The notes below the pieces were generated by a model. The model was not told where the DNA came from. It searched no databases and was given only the letters and a program-made list of their open reading frames with translations. The position numbers and the translations under genes are program-made. Positions 8,990 through 18,800 of a stretch of DNA of 18,989 nt are shown here, piece by piece. This DNA comes from Candolleomyces eurysporus (taxonomy: Eukaryota; Basidiomycota; Agaricomycetes; Agaricales; Psathyrellaceae): assembly GCA_027579435.1 (NCBI GenBank), contig JANBPK010001369.1:1-18989 (forward strand), written 5' to 3'. Position 1 is the first letter of the stretch; each line of letters starts with the position of its first letter.

Positions 8990-9985
8990 CTAATCCATTT
9001 GACTAAGCTCATCACGAAAAGTCGCCTTTACTATATCTGCAATCTTATTACTCGAGGAGGACATTGTCACGTCAACCGTAATCTCACTGAGATCGACAGT
9101 CAAATTTGACGCATGAGACCTGCAGGCAAAGCAGTATGCGGATTGGAAGTTGCCAGCCGCAGAACAACATCCGCAACGCCAGACCTGTGGGGGGATAGAA
9201 CCAATTCCGACCAGCTTCCTGGGAGTTGGAAGAGCCAGGGCTGCCTGCCTGCTGATCCATGCAATCTTCGCAGCTGTTTCCCATCCCAGTGTTGCCAAGG
9301 TCTCCAGGGCGAGATTTTCGGAGTCATTGACGAGGGAGGTGCAGCCTTCGATAAGCCAGGTCGACACTTTATAGAGTGTCCCGAGCTTGACCTTTTCGAC
9401 TGCGCTGGGTTCTAGCGATGATATCTCCTTGATACAAAGCGATCGCACCTACATCGGATGGTTAGGTTAATAAGATCGCATTTGGGCACTGTATCGTACC
9501 TCGGGCATCTCCCACATGGTACTGAGATGGAGGGCCCCGAACCATTGGTCCTTTGAAAGATTCAACGGCGAGAGATGGCTGCGATAGGATGTAATAGATG
9601 TAACGATCATCAGTATCAAAGCAGCACAACAGAACAAAGTGCCAAATGATAAGGACGTAACTGACCCTGGCGTGAGGAGGATCTCGAGTAAACTTTCGAA
9701 TTCATCATTCGTGCAACCGAGGAGCTTGATGGGGCATTCGTCACTTGCCCCTTCTTCCTCTGGCCCCTGAGGAAGAGTGAACATATCCTTGAAGGCTTGC
9801 GACCAAGTTCTCAAATGGTGAGCTGGAACTCGGTGCAAACGTTCCTCTACCTGTCGCGAGGCCCATGATTTAATTAAGTCGTGACGATGGGAGTGTCTAT
9901 ATACCTGTATGACAACAACATCATAGTAGAACCTTCCCTTCTCTACCTTCAGCTTTTCCCTCGTTTCACTTGTGTCAGTAGCCAT
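8990..9985 (-). CDS. BTB/POZ domain protein with RanBP2-like zinc finger
   Basis: Four exons, 9985-9905, 9850-9666, 9578-9500 and 9448-8990, with GT..AG introns of 54, 87 and 51 nt, give 267 aa. Residues about 18-115 form a BTB/POZ fold of the type common in Agaricomycetes: GRFYYDVVVIQ then VEERLHRVPAHHLR, an FKDMFTLPQG segment, and the ECPIKLLGCTNDEFESLLEIL strand-helix pair. The C-terminal extension (LSKDQWFGALHLSTMWEMPE, then LCIKEIS and TLYKVSTWLIEG) is the usual helical continuation. BTB domains mediate dimerisation and often Cullin-3 or transcription-factor contacts; the partner is unknown. Residues 205-224 match a RanBP2-type finger, W-x-C-x2-C-x10-C-x2-C, with Cys207, 210, 221 and 224. 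The start gives the expected short N-terminus; an upstream in-frame ATG at 10009 would add eight residues. It appears intact. Confidence 0.85.
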
Positions 9986-10337
9986 GGGTGAGGGGATGGT
10001 GGTCAACATGTGAGCTAGGCGCCTGCATGACGACTGGGGTGTACGAATCGGAGTTTGAATCCCCTGATTGGTCCGAATTCACTTGATCTACTTCCCTAAC
10101 AGGTTTCTTCCTAACTCTCATATTCTCAGCTCGTTCAGCAGCATTTATCGTGCAAATCTCCCGCACTCATTCCAGGCTATTTTAGGTACGGTAGTCAAGT
10201 GTCAGCTTTCACAAATCCTGGACTTCTTTGCCTGTTGGGGTGTGCTTCAAGCTTCGACGCCGGGTCCGACTCTTGCCAAATCAACAATCTATTGACCATG
10301 CACACATAAACACACTCTAAAGGGATCGAAGTTTACA
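9986..10337. other. Intergenic region upstream of the BTB gene
   Basis: About 350 nt between the 3' end of secreted twin B and the BTB start, both on the minus strand. It holds the presumed BTB promoter, but I find no clear TATA box. A GTTTGAATCCC stretch near 10051 resembles a tRNA B box but lacks a pairable T stem. Nothing else is supported. Confidence 0.4.
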
Positions 10338-11924
10338 CTACTTTCTCGCAGGCTTGGGCTTCACCGCTGGAGGCTTAGTTGCTGGCGCCTTTGCACCCGG
10401 CTTCTTTGGGTCTTTTCCCTTGGGCTCTGCATTGGGCGCTCCCTTCTTTGGAGGAGCGGACGCACCAGAGGAAGGTTTCTTGCCGCCTTCCTTCTCCTTC
10501 TCGCCCCCTTTCTTTTTCGGAGCAGCCTTCTTGCCGGCGCCAGCCTTGACGCAATTGGTCTCGTAGTTCGCCTTAGTGACGGTGTTGACGGGTCCTTGAA
10601 CTTCAATCCAGCTTGTACGTTCTGCCTCATTGAGAACCTCCTCAATGCTGGCGGAGTCTAGACAGACCGCATCAGTATCCTCGGTTCAGTGACTGAGGGT
10701 AGCATGCAACTTACACTTATAGTGCTCACCCCCGTTAGGGTCAGCCTTGGGGGCACGCTACACCAGGGGACACCGTCGAGAAATATTCGAAGGGAGAATA
10801 TGAGGTGATCACTCACCCTGTCCTCGTAGTTGAACCAAACGAATCCCTTTGCTACTACAGGAACTCTGCCTACCGCGGTAGCTGCACAGTCCGAAGTCTC
10901 AACCTAAACAAAGAAAGGACATGAATGATGTGAGACCTTGTCATGTGGAAATAGGGTGAAGGTAACTTACGGTCATCTTGCACTGCTTCCCATCCTCATT
11001 GTCAAACTCGTAATGCTGCTTGCTGATCTTGCCAGATGTGTTCTCGGTCCTAGAAGCCGTCAGTTTCTCGATAGCAGCGCTTTGGAAGACTACTCACGTT
11101 TTCGACTGCTCGTTTGTAAGCGTCGTTGAAAACGAGGTGTCGACTCCAGCATCAAGGCCTCCGGGAAGGGAGAAGCCAACGTTGAACGACACGGAAGTCG
11201 TGATCGAACTTGAGCCTAAGATGTACCATGGAATTATTAGGGTTGAACGACAATTCTTTGCGAATAATGGAGACTCACGGGTCACCGACAAACTTGTCTT
11301 CGCCTCCGTACCCTGCTCGATATCAAAAGCAACCTTAGTGGTAGCTCCGACACTCTTGCCCTGGATCTCAGCAGTTGATTTGCTGCACTGGGGCTGTTCT
11401 GTGGCCAATCTCAGATATCGAGAAGTACGTATGAGATGAATTCACCTACGAGACCACTGAAGGGGAACTCTAGCAACCTCGATGCAAGCATTCGCCGGTC
11501 GGTCACGGAACTTGAAGAAAGAAAGTCAGTCTCTTGAGATCGCATCATAGGTGGAGATCGGCTCACATCCTCAGGGTTAGTGACGATATTCCAGCCTCCC
11601 TCGCCCCAGGTATCTTTCGCGTATTGCTCTAACTTTCCCCAACCAGGCACTAGTGAGGAAGTGGGTAAAAATTCTAGGGGGAAGAACATATAGCCGCTTA
11701 CATTGTTTCGCCTGGTCGAGGCTCAATGGGTAGCAGTTGGAAACCTGACGTTCAAACAGCTCTTCCCACTGAATATGGATGGGCATCGAGTTTGACATGG
11801 TCGTGGACATGAGCAAGACACTCAATGAGAGTAGTTGGGTTGCCTAGATTAACATACAGCCCCATGAAAAGGTGAGCTTCAAACAGCTGGACATGGAGCA
11901 AAGGCTTACCGTAAGGGATGGCAT
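10338..11924 (-). CDS. Secreted six-cysteine protein, possible aerolysin-like pore former (twin B)
   Basis: Ten exons: 11924-11910, 11843-11702, 11649-11567, 11510-11450, 11398-11279, 11215-11098, 11049-10971, 10903-10817, 10757-10715, 10657-10338. They total 1068 nt (355 aa) with no stops and all GT..AG introns. It is paralogous to the gene at 3074-4753. Exons 1, 4, 5, 7, 8 and 9 have identical lengths and every intron phase matches. It begins with a signal peptide, then an FERQ motif before the first cysteine. Cysteines are at 41, 89, 105, 203, 212 and 285, matching twin A. Exon 6 encodes the alternating ITTSVSFNVGFSLPGG segment, a candidate membrane-inserting beta-hairpin. A KGFVWFNY strand and an ERTSWIEVQGPVNTV block follow. 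The last 70 residues are a Lys/Pro/Gly/Ala-rich basic tail, unlike twin A's Ser/Thr-rich one. The function is unknown; pore formation is inference from pattern. It is transcribed toward twin A. Confidence 0.87.
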
Positions 11925-12015
11925 CGTGTATATGCTAGGAAGGTTTGGTTGATTTGTTCGTTAACCAGTAACTTGGGAGGCCAGCTCTAAGGATTCTTCC
12001 TCCCAGAGGTGCACG

Positions 12016-12023
12016 TTTATATA
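12016..12023 (-). promoter_or_regulatory. TATA box of secreted twin B
   Basis: On the minus strand TATATAAA lies about 92 nt upstream of the ATG at 11924, similar in position to the TATAAAA before twin A. It supports the choice of the 15-nt first exon in both genes. Confidence 0.55.
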
Positions 12024-12915
12024 GCTCTGCAGGCATACCTCCTTCTCGATCAAGATCTTGAAGCCTTCAAATTCAACAGAGAAATTTGATATGACAAACT
12101 GTCTTTCAGAACAATGCCATAAACCGGGAAACATTGACAACAGCGCCGTCACGTCTCTTACGTTCTTCTTCCGTGGCGGTACTACTGGTGGATTGGTTGC
12201 GCTCACACCTGTAGGCCCTGGTAGAAGTAGAAAAGTTATCATGGGCTGTTAGTTGAACACCAGACACTCTCTGGCCTATGTAGACGGGCTCGAGCAAGTG
12301 CCATTTAGCAGATCTAGTACGCTGGGGGTGGCAAGTCATTTCGAATACCACGGTTAGTTTATGCTGCGCAATTGTACGAGCGCTGACTTGCCTTGGCAAT
12401 CTGGATCATATTGTGATGCTGAGATCACTTCTGTATGAAACTTTGACAAGCTACTGCAAGATGTTGTCGTAAAAATCACTGGATGTACTGCAATGTAGAG
12501 CTCACGAACAGGTAGCGACCAGCCGCACAATCTACTCGACGTCTTTGATTNAAAAGTTTCACAACAAAAGGTTGATTCCGTCAGGTTTCGGGCAGACGCT
12601 CATTCGGACAAGGTTCGGGCCGTTACGACAGACCCCTTTAGTCCCGCGGCAAAGCATCCGCCTTCCTGGCTATATTTAGGATTTCGATGGCATGACACGG
12701 ATAGAAACTCTCCATCAGATAAAGCGGCGAAAGAGTGGATGGACCGGGGAAGTTGATGAACTGATGGTCGCATAACAGCAAGGGTAACTGTAGCAAGTGT
12801 TCTATTTTCCAAGTTTTGTCACAAGTCGGTTTTTTNCTACAGAGATACATAAAGACAATCCGAGTGCACCGTCCTGGCGACGGAGACCCATTGTGCCTAT
12901 GGAACAACAACTACT
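12024..12915. other. Intergenic stretch with two ambiguous bases
   Basis: About 890 nt between the twin B promoter and the 3' end of the seven-helix gene. Open frames on both strands are under 100 codons, overlap one another and carry no motif. Ambiguous bases occur at 12551 and 12836 beside A and T runs. I see no RNA gene or mobile element remnant. Confidence 0.45.
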
Positions 12916-14331
12916 CTACACTCTCTGACTTTTCGAATTTTCGAAAATAACATCATATGGGCCGTTGTCGTTCGCTACCTTGCTGTCGATAACATGCATG
13001 GGCATGTCCTCGGTGACAGTGCGCGTCGTAACGACGGCAACAGATGAATTAGCAGGACGCTGGCCACTCGTGTGATGCCCTGTACTTCGTCCGCCTGTCC
13101 AGCGACCCTCTGACTCTGTCCTCGCGAAATGTGTACGGAGTGTCATCAAGACGAAGACTAGACCTTAAGAAAGAGACGATCGGTCAGCGACTACAGGTTT
13201 GAGGGCTCGAAAAGAGTATTTACCTATACTTGGAACGAGGGTCGCGTGTAAGATGACTTGAGCGGGATGATCGAGTTCGAGGAGAATCAGAAGGATGAGT
13301 TGTTGAACAGTGAAGATGAGGGCACTCTCAATGATGATCCGGACGACTGTGAGAAGGTTCATCCCGGCGGCCACCTTGAAGAGACCTGACTCCCGCGCCT
13401 TGTAGTGCTGAGACCAGATTCGATAGGCAATGAGACCGGTCGTCAAGATGTTTTGTGCAAGATTGACCGGGTACACCATTTGAATGAAGGCGCCAGCGAC
13501 AGCTACTGGGACGGCGGTTGGGTGCTTGAAAGACGTCAATGTGATACAGTTGACGACTATGAGAAGGACGGCATGAGTGATAGGCTTGGTTGTCAATTCA
13601 AGATAGACATCATACCGAAGCTGAACAAAAGCAATAGTCCAGGAAGCAGGATAACCCAGAAGTTGTGACCCCAGATCACAAAGCAACGGTAGATCTGGGT
13701 GCCCGGCCTTGTCAGTATTCGGAGGTTAAAATACACTAAGCTGACTTACGACGAGGGCATCCGCATGCCACACGAGCAATGTCACGATAATACCAAATGA
13801 AAAGTTGTCCCACTGGCTAAAGTCGTGATAGTAGTTGACCGGGTTGGGACCAACGATATTCTGGGCGTATGCTCGAATCCCTCGGTAAAGGTTAATGACT
13901 ATACCAACCAGTTAATACCTACCCGCATGAAGTGATACGGCTAACTCACAAGTGTAGATCGTGATCATTATGAACATCGCTATTTGCGATAAGAAAAAGA
14001 CCTTGGCGGTGCCTTCATAAGACCAAGGCGATGATCTCATCCCAAGGAATCAACGCACCATTGAAAAGGCCAGACCATCCTTTCGATTCCTAAGGGAAAC
14101 GACTATTGCAGCAATTAAGAGAATAGTGTAGCCGCCTGAATGCTAATTAGACTTCGGAACGCCCATTCATAGCCTCGAGGGAGAATACGTACCATAGATC
14201 ATGGCCTATCATCGGAGAACTGATGAGTGGAGCAGGGGTGGTAATTTAGCGATGACACGAACCTCGAGCCAAAACCCGACAAGCTGGTAAATTTGCTCGT
14301 TCAAAGAGCCATCTTGACCTGGGGGAGCCAT
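12916..14331 (-). CDS. Seven-transmembrane receptor-like protein (basidiomycete-expanded family)
   Basis: Eight exons: 14331-14263, 14205-14193, 14135-14055, 14012-13950, 13898-13750, 13694-13616, 13556-13224, 13163-12916. They give 344 aa. Seven hydrophobic segments fall at about residues 17-42, 56-80, 107-130, 133-152, 166-197, 213-243 and 250-272. Then comes a hydrophilic tail of about 70 residues rich in Ser, Thr and Arg. Family-like blocks include DALVIYRCFVIWGHNFW at the TM3/TM4 junction, NLAQNILTTGLIAYRIW in TM5 and MNLLTVVRIIIESALIF in TM6. These are typical of the large set of uncharacterised Agaricomycete seven-helix plasma-membrane proteins. The topology is GPCR-like, but neither ligand nor G-protein coupling is known. 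Exon 2 is only 13 nt. Intron 3 is only 42 nt with a weak GTTGAT donor, the least certain joint. The other introns (51-60 nt) are canonical. The chain is in phase throughout. Confidence 0.82.
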
Positions 14332-14423
14332 CGGAGAATATGACCAGACTCAACAACAAATGACCATAAACGATGGGGGAAGAGGGGAGAAAGACGACCA
14401 ATGCGATGATCCAGAGTCCCTCT

Positions 14424-14434
14424 GTATACATATA
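14424..14434 (-). promoter_or_regulatory. Possible TATA-like element of the seven-helix gene
   Basis: On the minus strand a TATATGTATA stretch lies roughly 95 nt upstream of the ATG at 14331. It is a weak match, placed at a distance similar to that in the twin genes. Confidence 0.25.
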
Positions 14435-14750
14435 CCGGTTTACGGAATATCCAGGGCTCGGATTTGAGGCACGTAAAGTGGGAAACTCGTGTTGTCGTTG
14501 AGAATAGACGACGGACGTTCGTGGTTTTCCTTGGCGTTTACGCGCTGATGGATGGTAAACCGCGTGAGAGGCCGCTTCTTGCAGTGCAGGGTGGAGTTCA
14601 AAAGCTGAATATGTATGAGCAGCAAGCCGACCCGCCACATGGAAAGTGGACCCGGTCGCTATGAGCTTCTTTAGTCCTCATTCTTCGGCATGCTGGAAGA
14701 TATCGATCTCCAAGGGACGATCCGTATGCAATTCGTCGACGACTAGCGCG

Positions 14751-14784
14751 TCCTTCATCAGGACTAGACCAGGTCCTTCATCAG
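14751..14784. repeat. 11-bp direct repeat TCCTTCATCAG, two copies
   Basis: TCCTTCATCAG occurs at 14751-14761 and 14774-14784. Its inverse, TGATGAAGG, follows at about 14809-14817, so a small hairpin is possible. No function is evident. Confidence 0.6.
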
Positions 14785-14822
14785 TACACAGGTTATGTAA
14801 AGTTTGTATGATGAAGGAATGG

Positions 14823-14844
14823 TTTCTGCCCTGTTTCTGCCCTG
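14823..14844. repeat. 11-bp perfect tandem repeat
   Basis: Two adjacent copies of TTTCTGCCCTG at 14823-14833 and 14834-14844. This is probably replication slippage in non-coding DNA. Confidence 0.65.
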
Positions 14845-16525
14845 CACCAAACCAAAGAGGCGGGTTGTGAGAGGTACGCAGGGTGGCTTCTCATCAGAAC
14901 TATCGTGCATCAATCCTCAACTGGCTACGGCAATCAGGTACGTGGGTATAGAAGGACCCTCCCAATTCAATGGCCGCCGCCCGATTCCTCCGTAAATCAT
15001 GGCATTCCAGAATAGGCACAATACACCTGTGGGTAAAGTTATGTACCAAAGTTGTCGCTCTGACTGTATTCGAGAATGCAGGGAAGGGTGGTCTTCCGGA
15101 ACGGTTGTACAGCGCAGTGTACATAGTAATTTCAAGGCAAGTCAACCAGGTGGGCAAGATGAAGATTGCCGTCACTGTGAGCATCAGGGTGGTCTGTATA
15201 TGCGGCAAGCGATGAGATTAGCACCCGCCTTGTATGTTCCTGTTTTACGGCAAACTGGGTGGAGCTGCACAACGCCGCTGCATCAATTCACGTCCTGTTA
15301 CTTAGCCGATGGCGTCGGAGAGCTCAATGCCTTCTGAGGCGCGCCTTCTTTCGAATAGGTTTAGGTCGAACGACCATTAGGATGCACGAGAGCGTGTAAC
15401 ACCCCGGTTGTTCAACAAAATAATAGCAGGTATGTATCTGGTCTCGATCAAGCCCTAATGGAGCCAAAATGTCGGCCACCGCAATCAGAATGTCTTGCGG
15501 GTCCAAACCTATACGGAACCGGAAAACAGATTGATTGCATCCGTTGTCCGTTGACATCCCGCATATATATCCATGTTGAATTGAGCATTCGCCGCGATAT
15601 CTGTCTCTCACAGCGCTAACTCAAACTCTCTGAATCGCTAGGAAGGTTAGCTCTTCCGCCTTAATCCTTGAGAGGTTCGGGCAACCGATTTGATGACTTG
15701 TAAGCTGAATGTCAATCTTTCTCGTTATTCGGTCCTCTCCCTGGTTTCCCCATTCTTCGCACGACATCGCCGTTCTAATTATACCTTTCCAGCTTCCCAT
15801 GCGTGATGCAAGGTGATGCATGGTCTGATATCAATAGATAAAATAAGGAGGGGAACACCGCACCCGGTAGCATGAGCTCGTGATGAGTGTGGAGCAGTGG
15901 AATCAAAGCACGGAGGCGGTGATGTTCCGTGCAATGGTATCGTCCAGAGATACGTCAGTATTCATCATCTGGACAGAGAGACAGGGGTCGTTGCCAGTGA
16001 ATCGGCCAGTTAATCCGACGATATGCAAGGAGACCTCACCGACAAAGAGACAGGTTTAATTGGCCAATCATTCTCGCACTCGCTCGTGAAAAGAAAATAG
16101 ATTTACCTCTTTTTCTTCGCTTCAATCTCGACTGTTAGATCAAAGAGCCTTCACTTCAGTTATGCAGCTCAGCCTCAATAATCATCAAGCTAGTTCTTCC
16201 ATGATCCTCGGGCGGTGGCACCCAGAATGTAATAGCAAGAAGGTCTCCCTCGTCAATTCATTAAGCTTGCGTCTAATATCACCAGTTTCGGATTCTTGAC
16301 TTTCACGAAGTCATGCTGAACATCCTCGCTCCCGTCAAAGAAGCGCACGTCCGAAGTGAGACGTTAGCGTAAACCAAGTATCGCGAGAGCACTACTGATA
16401 CAACACTCACCGACTTGATTTTAAATAACCAATTCTATCTCTGATAGTTATAAGCTACCGATGCAGCAGACCGACGTCGCGAGGTACTCTGGCGTGTCCA
16501 ATCAACATCACAAATAGCCTCCTAC

Positions 16526-16831
16526 TCAATCCTCCCGTTCCATTTCATACACCCAATCGAAGAACGGGTCCCGAGGCCTCGTCGTGCCCATAACCCTGAT
16601 AGTCGCCTTGACTCCGAGATCCTTTAATTCATTCACCAGCTATGCACTTGGCGGCGGCGCTAATGGACGGCATACCCACACAGTCAATGGAATCCCATCC
16701 ACTTTCTCTTGATTCCCCCTGCAAAAGTAGACTGTGAGGCGGAAGTGTAGGTCACTGAGAGCCGGCTTTTGGTGGATGCGCGTGAGTGTGCACGCTCAGC
16801 GTTGGATTTGAAGTTTCCTGAGATTCGGGCA
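16526..16831 (-). pseudogene. C-terminal fragment of an F-box/LRR-type gene
   Basis: One minus-strand frame carries coding-like sequence ending at a TGA at 16526-16528. It starts with a leucine-rich motif (CPNLRKLQIQR), then LSDLHFRLTVYFCRGNQ, a segment with VWVCRPLAPPPS, and ends with VKATIRVMGTTRPRDPFFDW. It is interrupted by a TGA at 16796-16798 and a TAG at 16640-16642. The layout resembles the end of fungal F-box proteins with LRR-type substrate domains. It could be the 3' end of the decayed F-box gene at 17427-18411 on the same strand, although the roughly 600 nt between them are not recognisable. Confidence 0.5.
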
Positions 16832-17426
16832 GATCATACTAGATTAGATGAGAAAACGAGGAGGGTGTTGGGGTTGGTGGTGCCAGACCGTTGTGGTCCC
16901 GACGACTGCTGTTCCACCCATTTGCTCCACAGAGACGCAGTCCGTCGCTGCACCCGGGCTCGTTCACGTCCCCTGATCATACAGGCCTTATGTATCAGTC
17001 GCTGACAACTTGATCCAGCATTCGTATGGATGCGTACTCGCCTTTGACTGGCACGGCCTCATTTCCATTCTCCCCTCCTTGCCCAGTTCTTTCGGTCCAT
17101 TCATCGTTGCATTATACCCAATAGTTATCTACTTCACCGTTGTCATCCGGATAGATGGTCGTAGGGAGGGTTCCTTGACCGCGTTCATCAACAACACGCA
17201 GTTCTTCGAGCATCTACTACGAGGCTCTGACACTCAAGAGACGCAATCCGAGAAATAGACAACCTCGCCTTGAGTGTCCGTCCAATTCGTCAAGGCGCCC
17301 GGTACACTTTGGTTCCGGAATGAATGCACTAATAGGTGTTAGTTGGGTCTGGGAAATAAGAACAATTCACAAACCAAGGTGCACAGCGCCGCCAGTGGGA
17401 GTTATTTCCGAAAAAACCGTAGGCTT
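16832..17426. other. Stretch between two decayed F-box/LRR pieces
   Basis: About 600 nt. The minus strand has only short broken frames, one with an LRR-like SLECQSLVVDA near 17200. A plus-strand frame of 82 codons (17010-17258) has a hydrophobic centre but no recognisable domain. It is either the eroded middle of one F-box gene or unrelated sequence. Confidence 0.3.
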
Positions 17427-18411
17427 TCAACGGCGACACCCTGCGTACGGCAATGGGCTGACCAGAGGTCTTGAGAAGGTGTCAGGCAAGAGAGTAGCCA
17501 TGTTCAATGGTATTATGAGCCTTTTGAGGGTGGCTGTAGCTGCGACCGGTGTCCTAAAGTCGGAAAGCGTAACGATTCCTGTGGACATCTTGAGTTTGGG
17601 TGCTTGAATGGCTAGTTCCTCCAACTGGGACCACTCCAACGGTGCATTCAAGGTAGCGTCCGCGAGGTTACCCCAAACGACGGTCTTCAATTCGGGAGCT
17701 CTCAGAAGGAGAGCTTGGAGAGGCTGAGGCTGGCCACGGGTCGTTAGTCCCGGGCCCTCTGATTCGCATGCAACTTGAGGTGAACAAGGACACCTTCTGG
17801 AACTTCGAATCCCTGTTGGCAGTACTCTCCACTTTCGAAAACACACAGGAGCTCATCGGAGAGATCCAGATCGGGCAAGCAAATACGGTTCGAGGGAGAA
17901 GCTGGCGGAGTGCTTTCGTCAGGGTGCAAGGCGGTGAAACATGAAGATTGCCTGCCAAAGATCAGTTACTAGTCAAACCTAAACCACTGAGTGCGTTCCC
18001 ATCCCCTTCGAGATTGTTCAAATAGATGTGAATGGAAGGCTAGAGAGTTTTGGGGTCTCTCCAAAACGATAAACACGCGCGAGTAGAATTGGGGACTGCT
18101 TTCCACTCGTGATAGGGAGGTACTTTTCGGGTAGGCAGGGGACGAAAATATCCTCCAAGATTTCGTTCTGAAAGAGGTGACCAGGTGACGACAGAGCCAT
18201 ATGGGAGCCGAAAATCTTGAGTTTCGTCCGAAGGTCAAGTAGATGAAAATAGCGCAACCTATAGCCTCCAGCTGCGTCATGAGTTCCTTGATGTACGTTG
18301 TATCTGAGAAATCTCGCTGCATGAAGGAGAGTTTGTTCCCAAGAGCTCGTTGAGCGGTCGGCCCTCTGGTTGCGATGTCTCAGCCTTGAGCCTGATAGTG
18401 ATGGTGCTCAT
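17427..18411 (-). pseudogene. Heavily decayed F-box/LRR protein gene
   Basis: The minus strand reads as a basidiomycete F-box protein spread over at least three frames. An ATG at 18411 opens a short frame ending near SEISQIQRT. The next frame continues KELMTQLEAIG, and the next gives the F-box, HLFQNEILEDIFVPCLP followed by SPILLARVYRFGETPKLSSL, which matches the usual PxELLxEIFxxCLP then LLLGRVCRRW pattern. Later pieces are leucine-rich: LPDLDLSDELLCVF, LKTVVWGNLADATL and WSQLEELAIQAPKL. Family genes of this type usually have few or no introns, and the breaks do not fit splice sites, so I call it a pseudogene. The intact protein would have been an SCF-ligase adaptor. Confidence 0.6.
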
Positions 18412-18800
18412 TTATGAGTAAGGGCAATCCAAATGCGATCTTCCCCTGCTGTTCTGAGAGACTCGTGCAGGGAGATCTGGTGAGGCGAATTCGCTCATCG
18501 GCCGGCAAGTCGTTTCCCACGAAATTACCTCCATCCCAGAACGATGGCGTCATGGGCTTCGTCCGAATATCCAGCACCAGCAAATCACCAGTCCACTGTG
18601 CATACGCGAGCTCACACTCTGCTCTTCACTCTTCAAAGCCCATGGATACTCAGTCATTGCACCGTACCTGTAGTGCCATCCTCCCATGAAATGCGGATAA
18701 ACCTCCCAATGGCCCCGACCGCGGCGCATTCCCGCCTCACCCACCTGCTCTTGGGTTCCCTCAAAGCACACGATTTTCCTCGTCAAAATCACTCGTGATA
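18380..18800 (-). other. Unrecognised open stretches at the right edge
   Basis: Two overlapping minus-strand frames (18792-18550 and 18583-18380) could be one reading interrupted near 18570: MTEYPWALKSEE leading to VLDIRTKPMTPSFWDGGNF and a stop at 18380-18382. I recognise no domain, and the end overlaps the ATG of the F-box pseudogene by 30 nt. This is either chance frames or the 3' end of a gene lying mostly outside the window. Confidence 0.2.

Larger units (their letters stand above)
14332..16525. other. Long gene-poor region with one hydrophobic minus-strand fragment
   Basis: About 2.2 kb without a supported gene. A minus-strand stretch near 15210-15050 reads TTLMLTVTAIFILPTWLTCL followed by EITMYTALYN. 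This could be one transmembrane segment of a decayed seven-helix paralogue, but no flanking exons fit. A further minus-strand open frame (15611-15324, 95 codons) ends in a basic segment and is unrecognised. From 15840 to 16520 both strands are full of stops. Nothing points to an RNA gene or transposon. Confidence 0.4.

Noticed and set aside
10040..10075. GTTTGAATCCC resembling a tRNA B box
   Set aside because: The flanking bases cannot pair as a T stem and no A box or acceptor stem lies at the right distance.
10354..10566. Plus-strand 70-codon frame rich in Gly, Phe, Ala and Pro, looking like a small secreted protein
   Set aside because: It is the exact antisense of the Lys/Pro/Ala-rich tail of twin B, whose frame is supported by paralogy and splice sites.
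13405..13668. Plus-strand 87-codon frame inside the seven-helix gene
   Set aside because: It is antisense to the TM5-TM7 exon, which is strongly supported on the minus strand.
14960..15060. Minus-strand FWNAMIYGG, similar to the AMIYGG start of TM1 in the seven-helix gene
   Set aside because: It is not followed by a hydrophobic helix and lies in the wrong order relative to the nearby TM-like stretch, so it is probably coincidence.
17010..17258. Plus-strand 82-codon frame with hydrophobic centre
   Set aside because: No recognisable domain, no promoter or intron continuation, and it lies within decayed sequence.
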